This document shows, piece by piece, positions 19,404-29,069 of a DNA stretch of 64,000 bases. The translations under genes were made by a program, and so were the position numbers. The notes below the pieces were generated by a model. That model saw only the letters and a list, made by a program, of their open reading frames with translations. It ran no database searches and was not told the DNA's origin. Each line of letters begins with the position of its first letter. Position 1 is the stretch's first letter. The DNA is taken from contig NZ_JAAIYP010000035.1 of NCBI RefSeq assembly GCF_011022235.1, positions 153,749 through 217,748 of the forward strand. Reading direction: 5' to 3'. This stretch comes from Magnetospirillum aberrantis SpK. GTDB taxonomy: Bacteria; Pseudomonadota; Alphaproteobacteria; Rhodospirillales; Magnetospirillaceae.

Positions 19404-20452
19404 TGACCGCCCTGCCCGGCCGCTTCAACGACGGCCGCACCGCCGCCAGCCGCCAGGTGACCGTGACCCCCGGCACCAACGGCCTCGACATCCGCGGCGA
19501 GGACGGACTGATGGTGGCGTTCTGGAAGACCGCCGACCTGAGGGCCGACGGCGAATTGCCCGATGGCGCCGGGGTCCGGCTGCGCTGTGCCGCCGATCCC
19601 GACGCCCGCCTGAGTTTGGCCCAGGCCGAGTTCATCCGCCCGCTGCTGCCGAAGCCTCCGCGTTTTCCCTGGCTGAAGCTGGCCGGAACCTTCGCCGGCG
19701 CCCTTGGCGTGCTGGCTGCACTGTGGCTGGGCATCCCGGCCGGTGCCCGCGCCCTGGCGATAATGGTGCCATCCGCGTGGGAAAAAGGCTGGGGCGACAC
19801 CCTGGCCGACGAGTTGGAGAGGCGCTGGGGGACCTGCCGCCAGCCGGCGGGCGACGCCGCCCTGCAATTGCTGGCCGCGCGTCTGGGCGCCGGCATCGCC
19901 CCCGACCTGCACCTGAACCGGCTGGTGGTGGTGCGCCGGACGGAAAACAACGCCCTGGCCCTGCCGGGCGGATCGGTACTGGTGTTCTCGGGCCTGTTGG
20001 CCCAGGCGGAAAGCAGCGACGAACTGGCCGGGGTCCTGGCGCACGAGTTCACCCATCTGCGCCTGCGTCATCCCACCGTGGCGATGATCCGTGCCGCCGG
20101 CATCGGCATGGCGGTGATGCTGGTGACCGGCGACGCCTCGGGGCTGGCGGCCTCGGGCGCCGCCATGGCCATGGCCGGCGCCTATTCGCGCGACGACGAG
20201 TCGGCGGCCGACGCCGGCGCCGTCACCTTGTTGACCCAGGCCGGTATCGGCACCCAAGGGCTGGCCGCCTTTTTCCGCCGCCTGGACGACGGCCCGCCCG
20301 GGCTGACGGGCTGGTTGTCCACCCATCCCGACAGCCGCGCGCGCGCCCAGGCGGTCGAAACGCAGGGGGGCGAAAGGCAGGCACCAGCCGCCACCCGCCC
20401 GGCGCTGGAACCGGAACAATGGGCGGCGATCAAGGGAATTTGCGGTCAGTAA
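19403..20452 (+). CDS. M48 family membrane-linked metallopeptidase
   Basis: This 349-residue zinc peptidase has the HEXXH motif in VLAHEFTHLRLRHP near residue 215, followed by a conserved glutamate region (YSRDDESAADAGAV) supplying the third zinc ligand. A hydrophobic segment at about 91-113 anchors it; the first 85 residues resemble a small N-terminal domain seen in M48 proteins paired with DUF898. The ATG overlaps the preceding stop. The last seven bases overlap the end of the converging cupin gene. Likely role: envelope protein quality control or processing of its partner (inferred). Confidence 0.87.
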   Translation: MTALPGRFNDGRTAASRQVTVTPGTNGLDIRGEDGLMVAFWKTADLRADGELPDGAGVRLRCAADPDARLSLAQAEFIRPLLPKPPRFPWLKLAGTFAGALGVLAALWLGIPAGARALAIMVPSAWEKGWGDTLADELERRWGTCRQPAGDAALQLLAARLGAGIAPDLHLNRLVVVRRTENNALALPGGSVLVFSGLLAQAESSDELAGVLAHEFTHLRLRHPTVAMIRAAGIGMAVMLVTGDASGLAASGAAMAMAGAYSRDDESAADAGAVTLLTQAGIGTQGLAAFFRRLDDGPPGLTGWLSTHPDSRARAQAVETQGGERQAPAATRPALEPEQWAAIKGICGQ

Positions 20453-20904
20453 GGGCTGCCGTCGCGGTGCACGATCCTGCGCCCTGGCTCCACCAGCAGA
20501 TCCACGTCGGGATAGACCACGCGGTCGGTGTCGGGGGCGCGGGTGCCGATCTCAAGATAGCTGGCGGGAACGTCGGTCCTGTTCACCAGACAATGGCCGT
20601 CGCCGGAATTCTTTGGGAAGCCAGCGCACATCCCGGCCGACAGTACCTGTTCGCCGGCGTCGGTGACCAGGGTCAGCTCGCCCGACAGAACATGGATGAA
20701 CTCGTCCTCGGCGCTGTGCCAATGCCTGAGCGCCGAGGCGGCGCCGGGTGCCAGCTCCACCAGATTGACGCCGAAATCGGAAAGCCCCAGGGCATCGCCC
20801 AGCCGCCGCTTGACCCGCCCGGCCACCGCCGCCTGGAACGGCGCCGGATAGATGCTGCCGGAACGGCCTTCGACGGTGGCGGGATCGAGCGCGGGCTTTT
20901 TCAT
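20446..20904 (-). CDS. cupin-domain protein
   Basis: This 152-residue soluble protein has a single cupin barrel. The metal-site motif 1 is visible as ALRHWHSAEDEFIHVLSG (His, His, Glu and His), and motif 2 as GFPKNSGDGHCLVN. The family includes sugar epimerases, dioxygenases and regulators, so no reaction is assigned. Its ATG (20904) overlaps the coq7 stop by one base (TGATG), so it is translated with coq7 and dsbB. Confidence 0.85.
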   Translation of the reverse strand: MKKPALDPATVEGRSGSIYPAPFQAAVAGRVKRRLGDALGLSDFGVNLVELAPGAASALRHWHSAEDEFIHVLSGELTLVTDAGEQVLSAGMCAGFPKNSGDGHCLVNRTDVPASYLEIGTRAPDTDRVVYPDVDLLVEPGRRIVHRDGSPY

Positions 20905-21437
20905 CACACCCTCTCGCTCAGCCAGATGGCGATCTTGCAGCCGGTCTTGATGGCGGTGGACAGCAGCGGATAGGCCGGCGCCTGTTCGGCGCCGTTGGCC
21001 AGACCGATGTCGCGGTGCTCCAATTCCTCGGCGCGGAACTGTTCGATGGTGGCCTTGAGCTCGGCCTCGTCCCCGTCCAGGGCGGCGGCCTGGGCGACGT
21101 AATGTTCGTCGATCGCTTCCTCGACCGCCACGGTGCAGGCCATGGCGGCGCGCTCGCCCATCAACGCGGTTCCCGCCCCCAGCACGAAGCCGGCCACATG
21201 CCACAACGGACTGAGCGCGGTGGGACGAACCCGGCGTTCGGCGATCATCTTGCCGAAGGTCGTCAGATGATGTTCTTCCTGTTTGGCCATATGAGCCAGA
21301 AGCGGACCGTGCCGCCCCTTGCCCAGCACCGCCCGCTGGCCCTGATAGATGCGCACCGCCCCCAGTTCGCCGGCCTGGTTGACCCTGAGGAAGCGGGCGA
21401 CCCTGTCGTCCTTGCTCATGCTGCCGGGCACGCTCAT
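20904..21437 (-). CDS. coq7: demethoxyubiquinone hydroxylase
   Basis: This 177-residue di-iron monooxygenase performs the last ring hydroxylation of ubiquinone synthesis. Both ligand repeats are visible: NQAGELGAVRIYQGQ, KQEEHHL, VEEAIDEHY and AEELEHRD. The ATG at 21437 overlaps the dsbB stop (ATGA), making this start more likely than the ATG at 21420. Coq7 is a membrane-associated enzyme. Its presence, with coq9 elsewhere in the window, marks an aerobic ubiquinone pathway of the alphaproteobacterial type. Confidence 0.94.
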   Translation of the reverse strand: MSVPGSMSKDDRVARFLRVNQAGELGAVRIYQGQRAVLGKGRHGPLLAHMAKQEEHHLTTFGKMIAERRVRPTALSPLWHVAGFVLGAGTALMGERAAMACTVAVEEAIDEHYVAQAAALDGDEAELKATIEQFRAEELEHRDIGLANGAEQAPAYPLLSTAIKTGCKIAIWLSERV

Positions 21438-21922
21438 GCCTTGTTCTCCCATCGCCGGGCCACCACCATCAGAACCACGACGGCCAGGGCGCCGGAAAAG
21501 GCGATGTTCATGGTCGCCATGGTGATGCCGTGCCATTCCCAGGCCGGTTCGTCGCAACGCGCCTCGGCCGGCGTGGACATCATGGCGGCAAGGTCCGAGA
21601 CCGCCACCGCGTCCGAACGCGCCGGAGCACACGACGCCTGCCACCATTTCTGTTCCACGCCGACATGGTAGACGGCGATGGCGGAATTGACCAGGAAGGC
21701 CAGCCCGGCCAATGCCATCAGCCCACGCCGCCACGGCGCCAGCCGCCCGACCAGCGCCAGCATTGCCAAGGCACCGGCCACGGCGAAGGGCACGCGCTGG
21801 GTGATGCACAATTCGCACGGCTTGAGGCCGAAGCCGTACTGGGCGGTGAAGGCGGCCGCCAGCGCCAGGGCGCTGACCACCAGCACGAAAGGCGGCAACA
21901 GCCGCGAAAGCATGGTCGTCAT
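21434..21922 (-). CDS. dsbB: disulfide bond formation protein B
   Basis: This is a four-helix inner-membrane protein of about 162 residues that reoxidises DsbA using quinone. The first redox pair is in KPCELCITQR; the second pair is the two cysteines flanking a periplasmic loop (QASCAPARSD ... EARCDEPAW). Start 21922 (MTTMLSR) is a best guess; another ATG is at 21913 and neither has a clear ribosome site. It overlaps coq7 by four bases. The gene runs divergently from meaB. Confidence 0.92.
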   Translation of the reverse strand: MTTMLSRLLPPFVLVVSALALAAAFTAQYGFGLKPCELCITQRVPFAVAGALAMLALVGRLAPWRRGLMALAGLAFLVNSAIAVYHVGVEQKWWQASCAPARSDAVAVSDLAAMMSTPAEARCDEPAWEWHGITMATMNIAFSGALAVVVLMVVARRWENKA

Positions 21923-21987
21923 GGCTGCGAACCATAGCAAACGGCAGGCGCCTTGACCACATCGGCCGGGGCGGTGATGATCCCGCC

Positions 21988-22923
21988 ATGAATAGTGCCA
22001 TCACCCTGGATTCCATCCGCGCCGGCGGCAAGGCCGCCCTGGCCCGCGCCCTGGCCCGGTTGGAACAATCCCCCGACGCCCCCGAGACGGTGGCGCTGTT
22101 GGACGCCGCCTACGACGCCCCCACCGCCCAGGTGGTGGGCATGACCGGCCCGCCCGGCGTCGGCAAGTCGACGTTGATGAACGCGCTGATCGCCAATTGG
22201 CGCGGCCGCGGGCGCCGCGTGGCCTGCATCGCCGTCGATCCGTCGTCGCGCCGGTCGGGCGGCGCGCTTCTGGGCGACCGTACCCGCCTTTCCACCGACC
22301 CCGAGGATCAGGGCATCTTCGTCCGCTCCATGGCGGCACGCGACCGCTTGGGCGGGCTGGCGGCGCTGACGGTGTCGTCCATGGTGCTGATGCGGGCACT
22401 CTATGACGTGGTGCTGATCGAGACCGTCGGCGTCGGCCAAAGCGAGACCGACGTGGTCGGCGTCGCCGACACCGTGCTGTTCTGTGTCCAGCCGGGATCG
22501 GGCGATTCGCTTCAGTTCATGAAGGCCGGCATCGCCGAGATTCCCCATGTGGTGGTGGTGACCAAGGCCGACATGGAAAAAGAGGCCCGCCGCGCGCGGG
22601 CCGACGTGTTGGGCGCGCTGTCGCTGGGTGGAGCCGGAGACGATGGCGGCGGCTGGACCGTGCCGGTGCTGATGGTGTCGTCGGCGCGCCGCGACGGCAT
22701 CGACGACCTGGTGACGGCCATCGACGAACACGGCGCCTTCCTCGCCCAGGAGGGTCGGCTGGCCGCCGCCCGCCACGCCCAGGCCGAGAACTGGCTGGAG
22801 GAAGCGGTGCGCGAACGCTGGGGCCGCGAGGGAGTGCGCCGGGCCGGCGACCTGACCCTGGCCGATGGCATATCGCCGTTTGGCCGGCTGGCCCAATTGC
22901 GGGAAAGATTGCACATTTTTTAA
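21988..22923 (+). CDS. meaB: methylmalonyl-CoA mutase chaperone GTPase
   Basis: This 311-residue G3E-type GTPase protects and gates cofactor loading of adenosylcobalamin-dependent methylmalonyl-CoA mutase. Walker A is GPPGVGKST near residue 52; IETVGVGQSETDV and VTKADMEKEARRAR are further G-motifs. In other genomes it lies next to the mutase, but no mutase gene is in this window. The ATG is at 21988. It fits the propionyl-CoA to succinyl-CoA route, with prpE and acuI nearby. Confidence 0.93.
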   Translation: MNSAITLDSIRAGGKAALARALARLEQSPDAPETVALLDAAYDAPTAQVVGMTGPPGVGKSTLMNALIANWRGRGRRVACIAVDPSSRRSGGALLGDRTRLSTDPEDQGIFVRSMAARDRLGGLAALTVSSMVLMRALYDVVLIETVGVGQSETDVVGVADTVLFCVQPGSGDSLQFMKAGIAEIPHVVVVTKADMEKEARRARADVLGALSLGGAGDDGGGWTVPVLMVSSARRDGIDDLVTAIDEHGAFLAQEGRLAAARHAQAENWLEEAVRERWGREGVRRAGDLTLADGISPFGRLAQLRERLHIF

Positions 22924-22945
22924 GCGCCATATCCAGACTGACTGC

Positions 22946-24307
22946 ATGGTTGACTTTGGCCCATCTTTGGGCGGACCATTGCGCAAACCGGTGGAGGGCA
23001 AACAAGAGGTGACGGCTTCCGTGGCCACACGTACCGCGACCGTCGTTCTCGACCGTGAGTTGTTGGAACTCGCGTCGTCATTGGTTTGCCTGTTGCGCGA
23101 CAACCAGATCATCTTTCTCAACAATGCCGGCGTGCGCATGTTGGGCCTCGCCTCGTCCGACGACGCCATCGGCTGTCCGTTCGAGGATTGGGTGGTCGAC
23201 GACTACCGCTTCCTGATGGAAGCCGGCTGGGATTTGCTGGCCGAAGAGGACTTCCTGCCGCTCAAGCTGGCGCGTGCCGATGGCACGCTGTTCGAGGCCG
23301 AGCTGAGGGTGCGCCGCGTCCCCACCGACGACGTCTATTTCATCGAAGGCCGCGACATCTCGAAATTCGTCAAGTCGGCCGAGGCGCTGCGCGACCGCGA
23401 GGAACGGCTTCAGGGCATCCTGGCCTCGGTGGCCGAAGGCATCGTCACCATCAACGATTCGTGCAAGGTGGAATCGGCCAACCCGGCGGCCGAGTTGATG
23501 TTCGGCTACAAGCGCGGCCGCATGGCAGGCATCGAACTGGGCGAATTGATGCCCCCCGACATGCGCGACCATCACCAGCGCTTTTTCGATGCCTACATGT
23601 CGGGCCTGTTCCCCACCCTGATGGGACGGCTGGTGGAAGGGGTCGGGTTGCGGGTGGACGGATCGACCTTCCCCATGGAAATCTCGGTATCCGAGCTGCG
23701 CCACGGCAAGCACCGGCTGTTCACCGCCATCTTGCGCGACATTTCCGAGCGCAAGGAGAACGAGGACCGCATCCGCCGTCTGGCCCACCACGACACGCTG
23801 ACTGGCCTGCCCAACCGCAACCTGCTCAACGACCGCATGAACCACGCCCTGGCTCGCGCCAAGCGCCATGGCGGCCGCATGGCGGTGCTGTATGTGGATC
23901 TGGACAAGTTCAAGCCGGTCAACGACAGCCTGGGGCACGAGGCCGGCGACCACGTCCTGCGGGCGGTGTCGGACCGTCTGGCCGCCTGCGTGCGATCCTC
24001 GGACACCGTGGCGCGCGTCGGCGGCGACGAATTCGTGGTGGTGATCGAGGAAATCACCCGCCCCAACGAGGCGGCGCTGGTGGCTCGCAAGATCGTCGAA
24101 TCCCTGTCCCGGCCGGTGGATTACGACGGCCATCCCTGTCAGGTCGGCGCCTCGATCGGCGTCGCCGTCTTCCCCGACGACGGCAACACCATGGAAGAGG
24201 TGTGCAAGGCCGCCGACATCGCCATGTACCGGGTCAAACACGCCGGCCGCAACGGCTTCTCGTTCTTCGCCGCCCACGGCCATCCGGTCGAAGGGTTCGA
24301 GGACTGA
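22946..24307 (+). CDS. PAS-PAS diguanylate cyclase
   Basis: This is a soluble sensor of about 453 residues: two PAS domains (about 25-150 and 155-280, the second ending ILRDISERKENEDRIRR) and a GGDEF domain (about 290-445). The active motif GGDEF is intact, and an RxxD inhibitory site (RSSD) lies five residues before it, so it should make cyclic di-GMP with product feedback. The start is uncertain: ATG 22946 has no ribosome site, while a GTG at 23009 has GGAGG 11 bases upstream. No EAL domain follows. Confidence 0.88.
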   Translation: MVDFGPSLGGPLRKPVEGKQEVTASVATRTATVVLDRELLELASSLVCLLRDNQIIFLNNAGVRMLGLASSDDAIGCPFEDWVVDDYRFLMEAGWDLLAEEDFLPLKLARADGTLFEAELRVRRVPTDDVYFIEGRDISKFVKSAEALRDREERLQGILASVAEGIVTINDSCKVESANPAAELMFGYKRGRMAGIELGELMPPDMRDHHQRFFDAYMSGLFPTLMGRLVEGVGLRVDGSTFPMEISVSELRHGKHRLFTAILRDISERKENEDRIRRLAHHDTLTGLPNRNLLNDRMNHALARAKRHGGRMAVLYVDLDKFKPVNDSLGHEAGDHVLRAVSDRLAACVRSSDTVARVGGDEFVVVIEEITRPNEAALVARKIVESLSRPVDYDGHPCQVGASIGVAVFPDDGNTMEEVCKAADIAMYRVKHAGRNGFSFFAAHGHPVEGFED

Positions 24308-24383
24308 AGCCCTCAAGCCCCACCATTTACAGAACACAGGCCAAAGATTAGCATCCGTTCCGGTTGAAACGGATCATCGCGTC

Positions 24384-25292
24384 ATGTCCTCTGCCATTGC
24401 CGACATCCTGCCGAATTCCAGTCCGCGCCGATGGTACTGGGCCGCCCTCTGGTCGCTGCTGTGCCCAGGCTTGGGACAAATTTACGCGACGCGGGTGCCA
24501 CGGGGCCTCAAGACCATGGCCGTCGCCGCCGTGCTGCAAGGAATCGGCCTGGTGATAAGCGTACAATCGCCAACCAAGCCGCTATTCGTCGCGGTGATGA
24601 CCGTGGCGGCCTTGTATCTTGGCTTCTACGCTTTCGCCGTCATCGACGCCGTCCTATGCGCCCGCCGCGAAAAGGAGGCATTTCTCGGGGCATGGAACCG
24701 AGCCGTAATCTATATTGGCATCGTGCTGGCCTGGAGCGTGGCCACACAGGTCGCCGGCTTCGCCCAGGAAAACGCGAAACAGATGGCCAATTTCAGCATC
24801 CCAGCCAATTCCATGGCCCCCACCCTGTTGCCGGGCGACTATCTGGTGTCCAGGACAACCTTTCGGGAGCAAAGCCCGCCGCAACGTGGCGACATCGTGG
24901 TCTTCAACAAGAAGGGAACTCCCGTCATCCCCTATGTCAAACGGCTGGTCGGATTGCCCGGCGACCGCATACAACTGCGTGACGGCCGTCTGTACCTGAA
25001 CGATTTCGCGCTGCCCCAAACCCCCGACGCGGAAAACGTCTTCGTCGAGACCATGCCCAATGGTCGGTCCTATCGCGTCCAGATCGACAACCGGGGGCAT
25101 TTTTCAGAAAACACCCCGGTCTACACAGTGCCCGCCGGACATTATTTCGTCTTGGGCGACAACCGCGAGAACTCGGCCGACAGCCGTTTCCTGGACGAGG
25201 TCGGTTTCATCCCAGAGGAGGCCCTGACCGGCAAGGCGCTGTTCCTGTTCTGGTCGAACGACCTTGCCCGCATCGGCACGGAGCTGGAATGA
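24384..25292 (+). CDS. lepB: signal peptidase I with extra N-terminal membrane domain
   Basis: This 302-residue protein contains a type I signal peptidase domain: catalytic Ser in ANSMAPTLLPGDYLV (about residue 142), catalytic Lys in YVKRLVGLPGD (about 187), and the GDNRENSADSR box. It would cleave secreted preproteins. The first 115 residues are unusual: three or four hydrophobic helices, beginning with the SLLCPGLGQIYATRVPRGLK motif seen in small TM2-like membrane domains. A second signal peptidase may exist elsewhere. It converges on the MCP with a nine-base gap. The ATG at 24384 has no clear ribosome site. Confidence 0.88.
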   Translation: MSSAIADILPNSSPRRWYWAALWSLLCPGLGQIYATRVPRGLKTMAVAAVLQGIGLVISVQSPTKPLFVAVMTVAALYLGFYAFAVIDAVLCARREKEAFLGAWNRAVIYIGIVLAWSVATQVAGFAQENAKQMANFSIPANSMAPTLLPGDYLVSRTTFREQSPPQRGDIVVFNKKGTPVIPYVKRLVGLPGDRIQLRDGRLYLNDFALPQTPDAENVFVETMPNGRSYRVQIDNRGHFSENTPVYTVPAGHYFVLGDNRENSADSRFLDEVGFIPEEALTGKALFLFWSNDLARIGTELE

Positions 25293-25301
25293 CCCTGCCC
25301 G

Positions 25302-26981
25302 CTATTCCTTGCGAATCTCGGCCAGGAAGGTATCGATCTCGTGACGCAGGGTGTCGCTTTCCCGGTTGAACGCCACCGACACCTGCAACAACCCGTGCGC
25401 CATGTCACCGGTTTCGGCCGCGGCCTGGGCGACGCCGGTGATGGTGATCGACACCTCCCGCGTGCCCGCCGCCGCCTGATCGACGTTACGGGCGATCTCG
25501 GCGGTGGCCGCCCCTTGTTGTTCGACCGCGCTGGCGATGGTGGTCGACATCTCGTTCAGACGGTCAATGACCCCCGAAATGGCCTGGATCGCCGCCACCG
25601 CCTCGCGCGTGCCGTCCTGAACCGCGGCGATCTGGGCGGCGATCTCCTCGGTGGCCCGCGCCGTCTGTCCGGCCAGATTCTTGACCTCGTGCGCCACCAC
25701 GGCAAAGCCCTTTCCCGCTTCGCCGGCGCGGGCCGATTCGATGGTGGCGTTCAACGCCAGCAGGTTGGTTTGGCTGGCGATGGAATTGATCAGTCCGACG
25801 ATCTCGCCGATCTTGTTGGCCGTGGCCGACAATTGGGTGATGCGCTCGCTGGTGTCGTTGGCCTGACGCACGGCCGACGCCGACGCTTCGGCCGATTGCT
25901 GGACCTGACGCGAGATTTCGTTGATCGAAGCCATCAACTCGGTGCTGGCGGCCGACACCGTCTCGACATTGGCTGTCGCCTGTTGCGACGCGGTGGCGAC
26001 CGCCGTGCTTTGCTGCTTGGTCTGTTCGGCGTTGTCCGACAAGGTGTTGGCCGCACTTCCCAATTCCCCGGCCGAGCGCCCGATCGAGGCGATCACCCCG
26101 CCCAGCCGTGTCTCCAGCGTGTCGGCCATGCCCAGCATTTCCTGGCGCCGCTGGGTCCGCGCCACCTCTTCCTGACGGACCTGTTCGGCCTGAAGACGAT
26201 CCATCTCGACGATGCTTTGCTTGAAGAACTCGACCGAGCGGGCCATCTCGCCGATTTCGTCGGCCTGGGTCGTGGCGGGAACCTGGATGTCGCGCGATCC
26301 CGACGCCAGTTCCTTCATGGTGGCGGTCAGCGCCTTGACCGGCTTCAGGATCGAGCGGCCAATCAACGTCTGCGTCAGCGCCAACACCACGATGGCCCCC
26401 AGCATGATCAACGCCGTCAGGTTGACCAGCCGCGCCGCCAGCGTGTCGAAGACGCCGTCCGCCGCCATGGCGCGGTCGCGCAGCGATGCCGCCAGTTGGC
26501 CATAGGCGGTGGCGGCGATGCGTTTCTGGTCGTCGATGCGACCATCGATGTCGCGGATTTCCTCCCACGAGATCTGCTCGCCCTTGGTGGTCAGCAACGG
26601 CAACAACTCGCCCTCGAACAGCTTCATCACCCCTTCCAGGGCGGTACGTCCCTGGGCGGCGGCGGCACGTTCGTCAGCGGTTTCCGCCATCTGTTCCAGC
26701 TTGGTCATGTCCGCGACCATTTCGCGGCGCATGTCCGCCCAACCCTGGCGGCTGTTGTCGAGGTCGCGGTTGATGATGGCGTCGGCGATGACGTCGTAGG
26801 CCTTGTACCCCATCAACGACGCTTCGACGGCGAAGGTCGCGCCTTCCGCCATCTTCGCCCCGTTATCCTGGGTGACGCGCAACGACTGAAGGTTGGCGTA
26901 GGTCACGGCCAGCACCAAAGCGAAGCCGACCACCGTCAACCCGACATTGAAGAACAGCTTGCGGGATATCGTGAACGCCAT
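25302..26981 (-). CDS. methyl-accepting chemotaxis protein with helical-bundle sensor
   Basis: This 559-residue chemoreceptor has TM1 (about 10-29), a periplasmic all-helical sensory region (about 30-185), TM2 (about 187-208), HAMP, and an MA domain with the tip [20 protein letters not shown] near residue 415. The sensor looks like a four-helix bundle rather than a Cache fold. It is transcribed toward lepB and shares a 78-base gap with ygfZ. The ligand is unknown; chemotaxis coupling is inferred from the intact tip. Confidence 0.9.
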   Translation of the reverse strand: MAFTISRKLFFNVGLTVVGFALVLAVTYANLQSLRVTQDNGAKMAEGATFAVEASLMGYKAYDVIADAIINRDLDNSRQGWADMRREMVADMTKLEQMAETADERAAAAQGRTALEGVMKLFEGELLPLLTTKGEQISWEEIRDIDGRIDDQKRIAATAYGQLAASLRDRAMAADGVFDTLAARLVNLTALIMLGAIVVLALTQTLIGRSILKPVKALTATMKELASGSRDIQVPATTQADEIGEMARSVEFFKQSIVEMDRLQAEQVRQEEVARTQRRQEMLGMADTLETRLGGVIASIGRSAGELGSAANTLSDNAEQTKQQSTAVATASQQATANVETVSAASTELMASINEISRQVQQSAEASASAVRQANDTSERITQLSATANKIGEIVGLINSIASQTNLLALNATIESARAGEAGKGFAVVAHEVKNLAGQTARATEEIAAQIAAVQDGTREAVAAIQAISGVIDRLNEMSTTIASAVEQQGAATAEIARNVDQAAAGTREVSITITGVAQAAAETGDMAHGLLQVSVAFNRESDTLRHEIDTFLAEIRKE

Positions 26982-27059
26982 GTTCCCCCCTTGCGACGAA
27001 TTCGTCTTGTTGGTTCTTCACATGGCCAGCTTCCCGGCGCCTTTAAAGAGGTGACGGCG

Positions 27060-27917
27060 TCACCCCTCGGGCAGCTTGACCCAATGCGGCACCCGCGCCC
27101 TGATGGTGGCGCCGTCCGCGAGCAGCGTGTCGTTCAGATGCTCAAGGCGCACCAGCGCCACCCCCTCCTGGCCGCAGGACGAACGCATTTCGCCCGCCTC
27201 GGCCCCGCCGACCGTCAGAACCGTGCCGGGCGGCGGCACCGCCCCCTCGACGGTCACCGGCAGCAGGCGCTTCTTGACCAGACCGCGATATTTGGTGCGG
27301 GCGGTCAGCTCCTGCCCCATGTAGCAGCCTTTTTCGAAATCGACGCCGCCCAGTTCGTCGAAACCGTTCTCCAGCAGCAACGCCTTGTCCACCGCCATAT
27401 CGCGGCTGCCGTCCGGGATTCCGGCGGCGATGCGGGCCGCGTCCCAAAGAGCAGGTTCGCCGGCTTCCAAACCGGCGGCAACCAACGCCTGGTCGGACGA
27501 AAGCACAACACGCGCTCCCAAATCCGTCAAACGCGGATCGACATAGGCGATCCCGTCGCCGAAAGATTGCGACAGGCCGGGCGTTCCGGCAAGGCCCAAA
27601 GCGCCAGCGTCGGTCACCGCGAACACCGAAAGCCCGGTCGGCGCGATGGCCACCTTGGCCCGCAGCTTATAGAGCGAAAGTTTCTTGCGGAATTCCTCGG
27701 CCCGGCCGGCTTCGACGTCCACCAGCAAGGTGTCGCCCTGGGCGACCACGAACAGGTCATAGAGGAACTTGCCCTGGGGCGTCAGGAACGCCGCCCAGAT
27801 GGCCCGCTCCGCCGCCTTGTTGACGTCGTTGGAAACCAACCCCTGAAGAAAGCTGAAACGGTCGTCGCCAGACAGCGACAACACGGCACGGTCCAGACGG
27901 ATGAAACGGGATGGCAT
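27060..27917 (-). CDS. ygfZ: tRNA-modifying/Fe-S cluster protein YgfZ
   Basis: This is a 285-residue folate-binding protein of the YgfZ/IBA57 family, needed for Fe-S enzymes such as MiaB. The hallmark K-G-C-Y-x-G-Q-E is visible as FEKGCYMGQELTARTKYRG near residue 200. The N-terminal FIRLDRAVLSLSGDDRFSFLQGLVSNDV matches the GcvT-like folate fold. I chose the ATG at 27917; the track continues upstream only to a TTG. Its stop lies inside a short palindrome, GGTGAC-GGC-GTCACC. Confidence 0.92.
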   Translation of the reverse strand: MPSRFIRLDRAVLSLSGDDRFSFLQGLVSNDVNKAAERAIWAAFLTPQGKFLYDLFVVAQGDTLLVDVEAGRAEEFRKKLSLYKLRAKVAIAPTGLSVFAVTDAGALGLAGTPGLSQSFGDGIAYVDPRLTDLGARVVLSSDQALVAAGLEAGEPALWDAARIAAGIPDGSRDMAVDKALLLENGFDELGGVDFEKGCYMGQELTARTKYRGLVKKRLLPVTVEGAVPPPGTVLTVGGAEAGEMRSSCGQEGVALVRLEHLNDTLLADGATIRARVPHWVKLPEG

Positions 27918-28040
27918 GACCAAAACAACTCCATGGGCGCGGCGGACCCGTCAAAGGTGGGCCATGGCGCCCCACTTGGCAACCCCGCCCGATCTCCATC
28001 GCGCCTTGGCGAGAAGCCGTCGGGGCACTATAAGGAGGCG

Positions 28041-29069
28041 ATGCATATCACCCTGGTCGACGATTCCATTCCTTTCGACGGCTTCACCGCCTCGGCCCGC
28101 GCGCTTGGCGGCGCGGAAAAGGCCTTTGCCGCGCTTCCCGGCGCGCTGGCCCGGCGCGGCCACACGGTCACCGTCTTCAACCGCTGCCGCTGGAGCCTGT
28201 TCATCGAAGGCTGCCAGTGGCATCCGATCGAAGGAACCGGCAAGCCGTTGATGACCGACGTGCTGGTGGCGTTCCGCAAGCCGGCGTTGCTGGAATTCGT
28301 CCGCCAGGCCAAGCGGCGGGTGCTGTGGACCACCGCCACCGCCCGCCAGATGGAACGCGCCGCCGCCGCCGGCCCGGTCAAGGACATCAAGCCCTTGATG
28401 CTGTTGTGTTCGGCCGCCCAGGCGCAAGGCTGGAATCCGCGTGGGCTGCCGCTGGCGGTACTGCCGCCGGCCGCGCGATCCGATTTCCTGGCCGACGCCG
28501 CCACCGCCCTGGCGGTGCCGCCGCGCGCCGTGGTCACCACCCATCCCAGCCACGGCCTGGACCGGCTGTTGGATCTGTGGCTGGAGCGCATCCGCCCGGC
28601 GGTGCCCGAGGCTGAACTGCACGTTTATTCCGCCGCCCTGACGCGGGCGGTCGAAGGCGCGGAAGTCGAGGAACCCCTGCGCCCCCTGGCCGAACGGGTG
28701 CTGGCGGCGCGCGACGCGGGCGTGGTCGTCATGCGCCCCGGCGGCGACCCGGTCATGGCCCAGGCCTACCGCGAGGCCCATGTCCACCTTTATCCCGGCC
28801 ATGCCGGCGACACCACCGCCTTCACCTTGATGGAATCCCAGGCCGCCGGCCGACCGGCGGTGCTGCGGCCATTGGGGGCCGCGCCCGAGCGGGTGGCCAA
28901 CGGCCGTTCCGCCTTCGTGGCGCCCGACGACGACGCCTTCGCCAACCTGACCATCATGTTGCTGTCCGATTCCGCCATGGCCGCCAGCATGGGCGCCGAG
29001 GCGCGTTCCCTTTACACCGGCCGTTCGTGGGACGCGGCCGCCCAAGAACTCGAGGCGTTGCTGTCATGA
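28041..29069 (+). CDS. glycosyltransferase, GT4-like
   Basis: This 342-residue cytoplasmic glycosyltransferase of the GT-B fold starts MHITLVDDSIPFDGFTASARALGGAEKAF, with a glycine-rich acceptor/donor loop. The C-terminal donor lobe has HVHLYPGHAGDTTAFTLMESQAAGRPAV, the E-x7-E type region. AAGGAGG lies two bases from the ATG at 28041, unusually close. The stop overlaps the next gene (ATGA). It is the first of three coupled genes with a second glycosyltransferase and asnB, suggesting surface glycan or lipid-sugar assembly. Confidence 0.82.
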   Translation: MHITLVDDSIPFDGFTASARALGGAEKAFAALPGALARRGHTVTVFNRCRWSLFIEGCQWHPIEGTGKPLMTDVLVAFRKPALLEFVRQAKRRVLWTTATARQMERAAAAGPVKDIKPLMLLCSAAQAQGWNPRGLPLAVLPPAARSDFLADAATALAVPPRAVVTTHPSHGLDRLLDLWLERIRPAVPEAELHVYSAALTRAVEGAEVEEPLRPLAERVLAARDAGVVVMRPGGDPVMAQAYREAHVHLYPGHAGDTTAFTLMESQAAGRPAVLRPLGAAPERVANGRSAFVAPDDDAFANLTIMLLSDSAMAASMGAEARSLYTGRSWDAAAQELEALLS

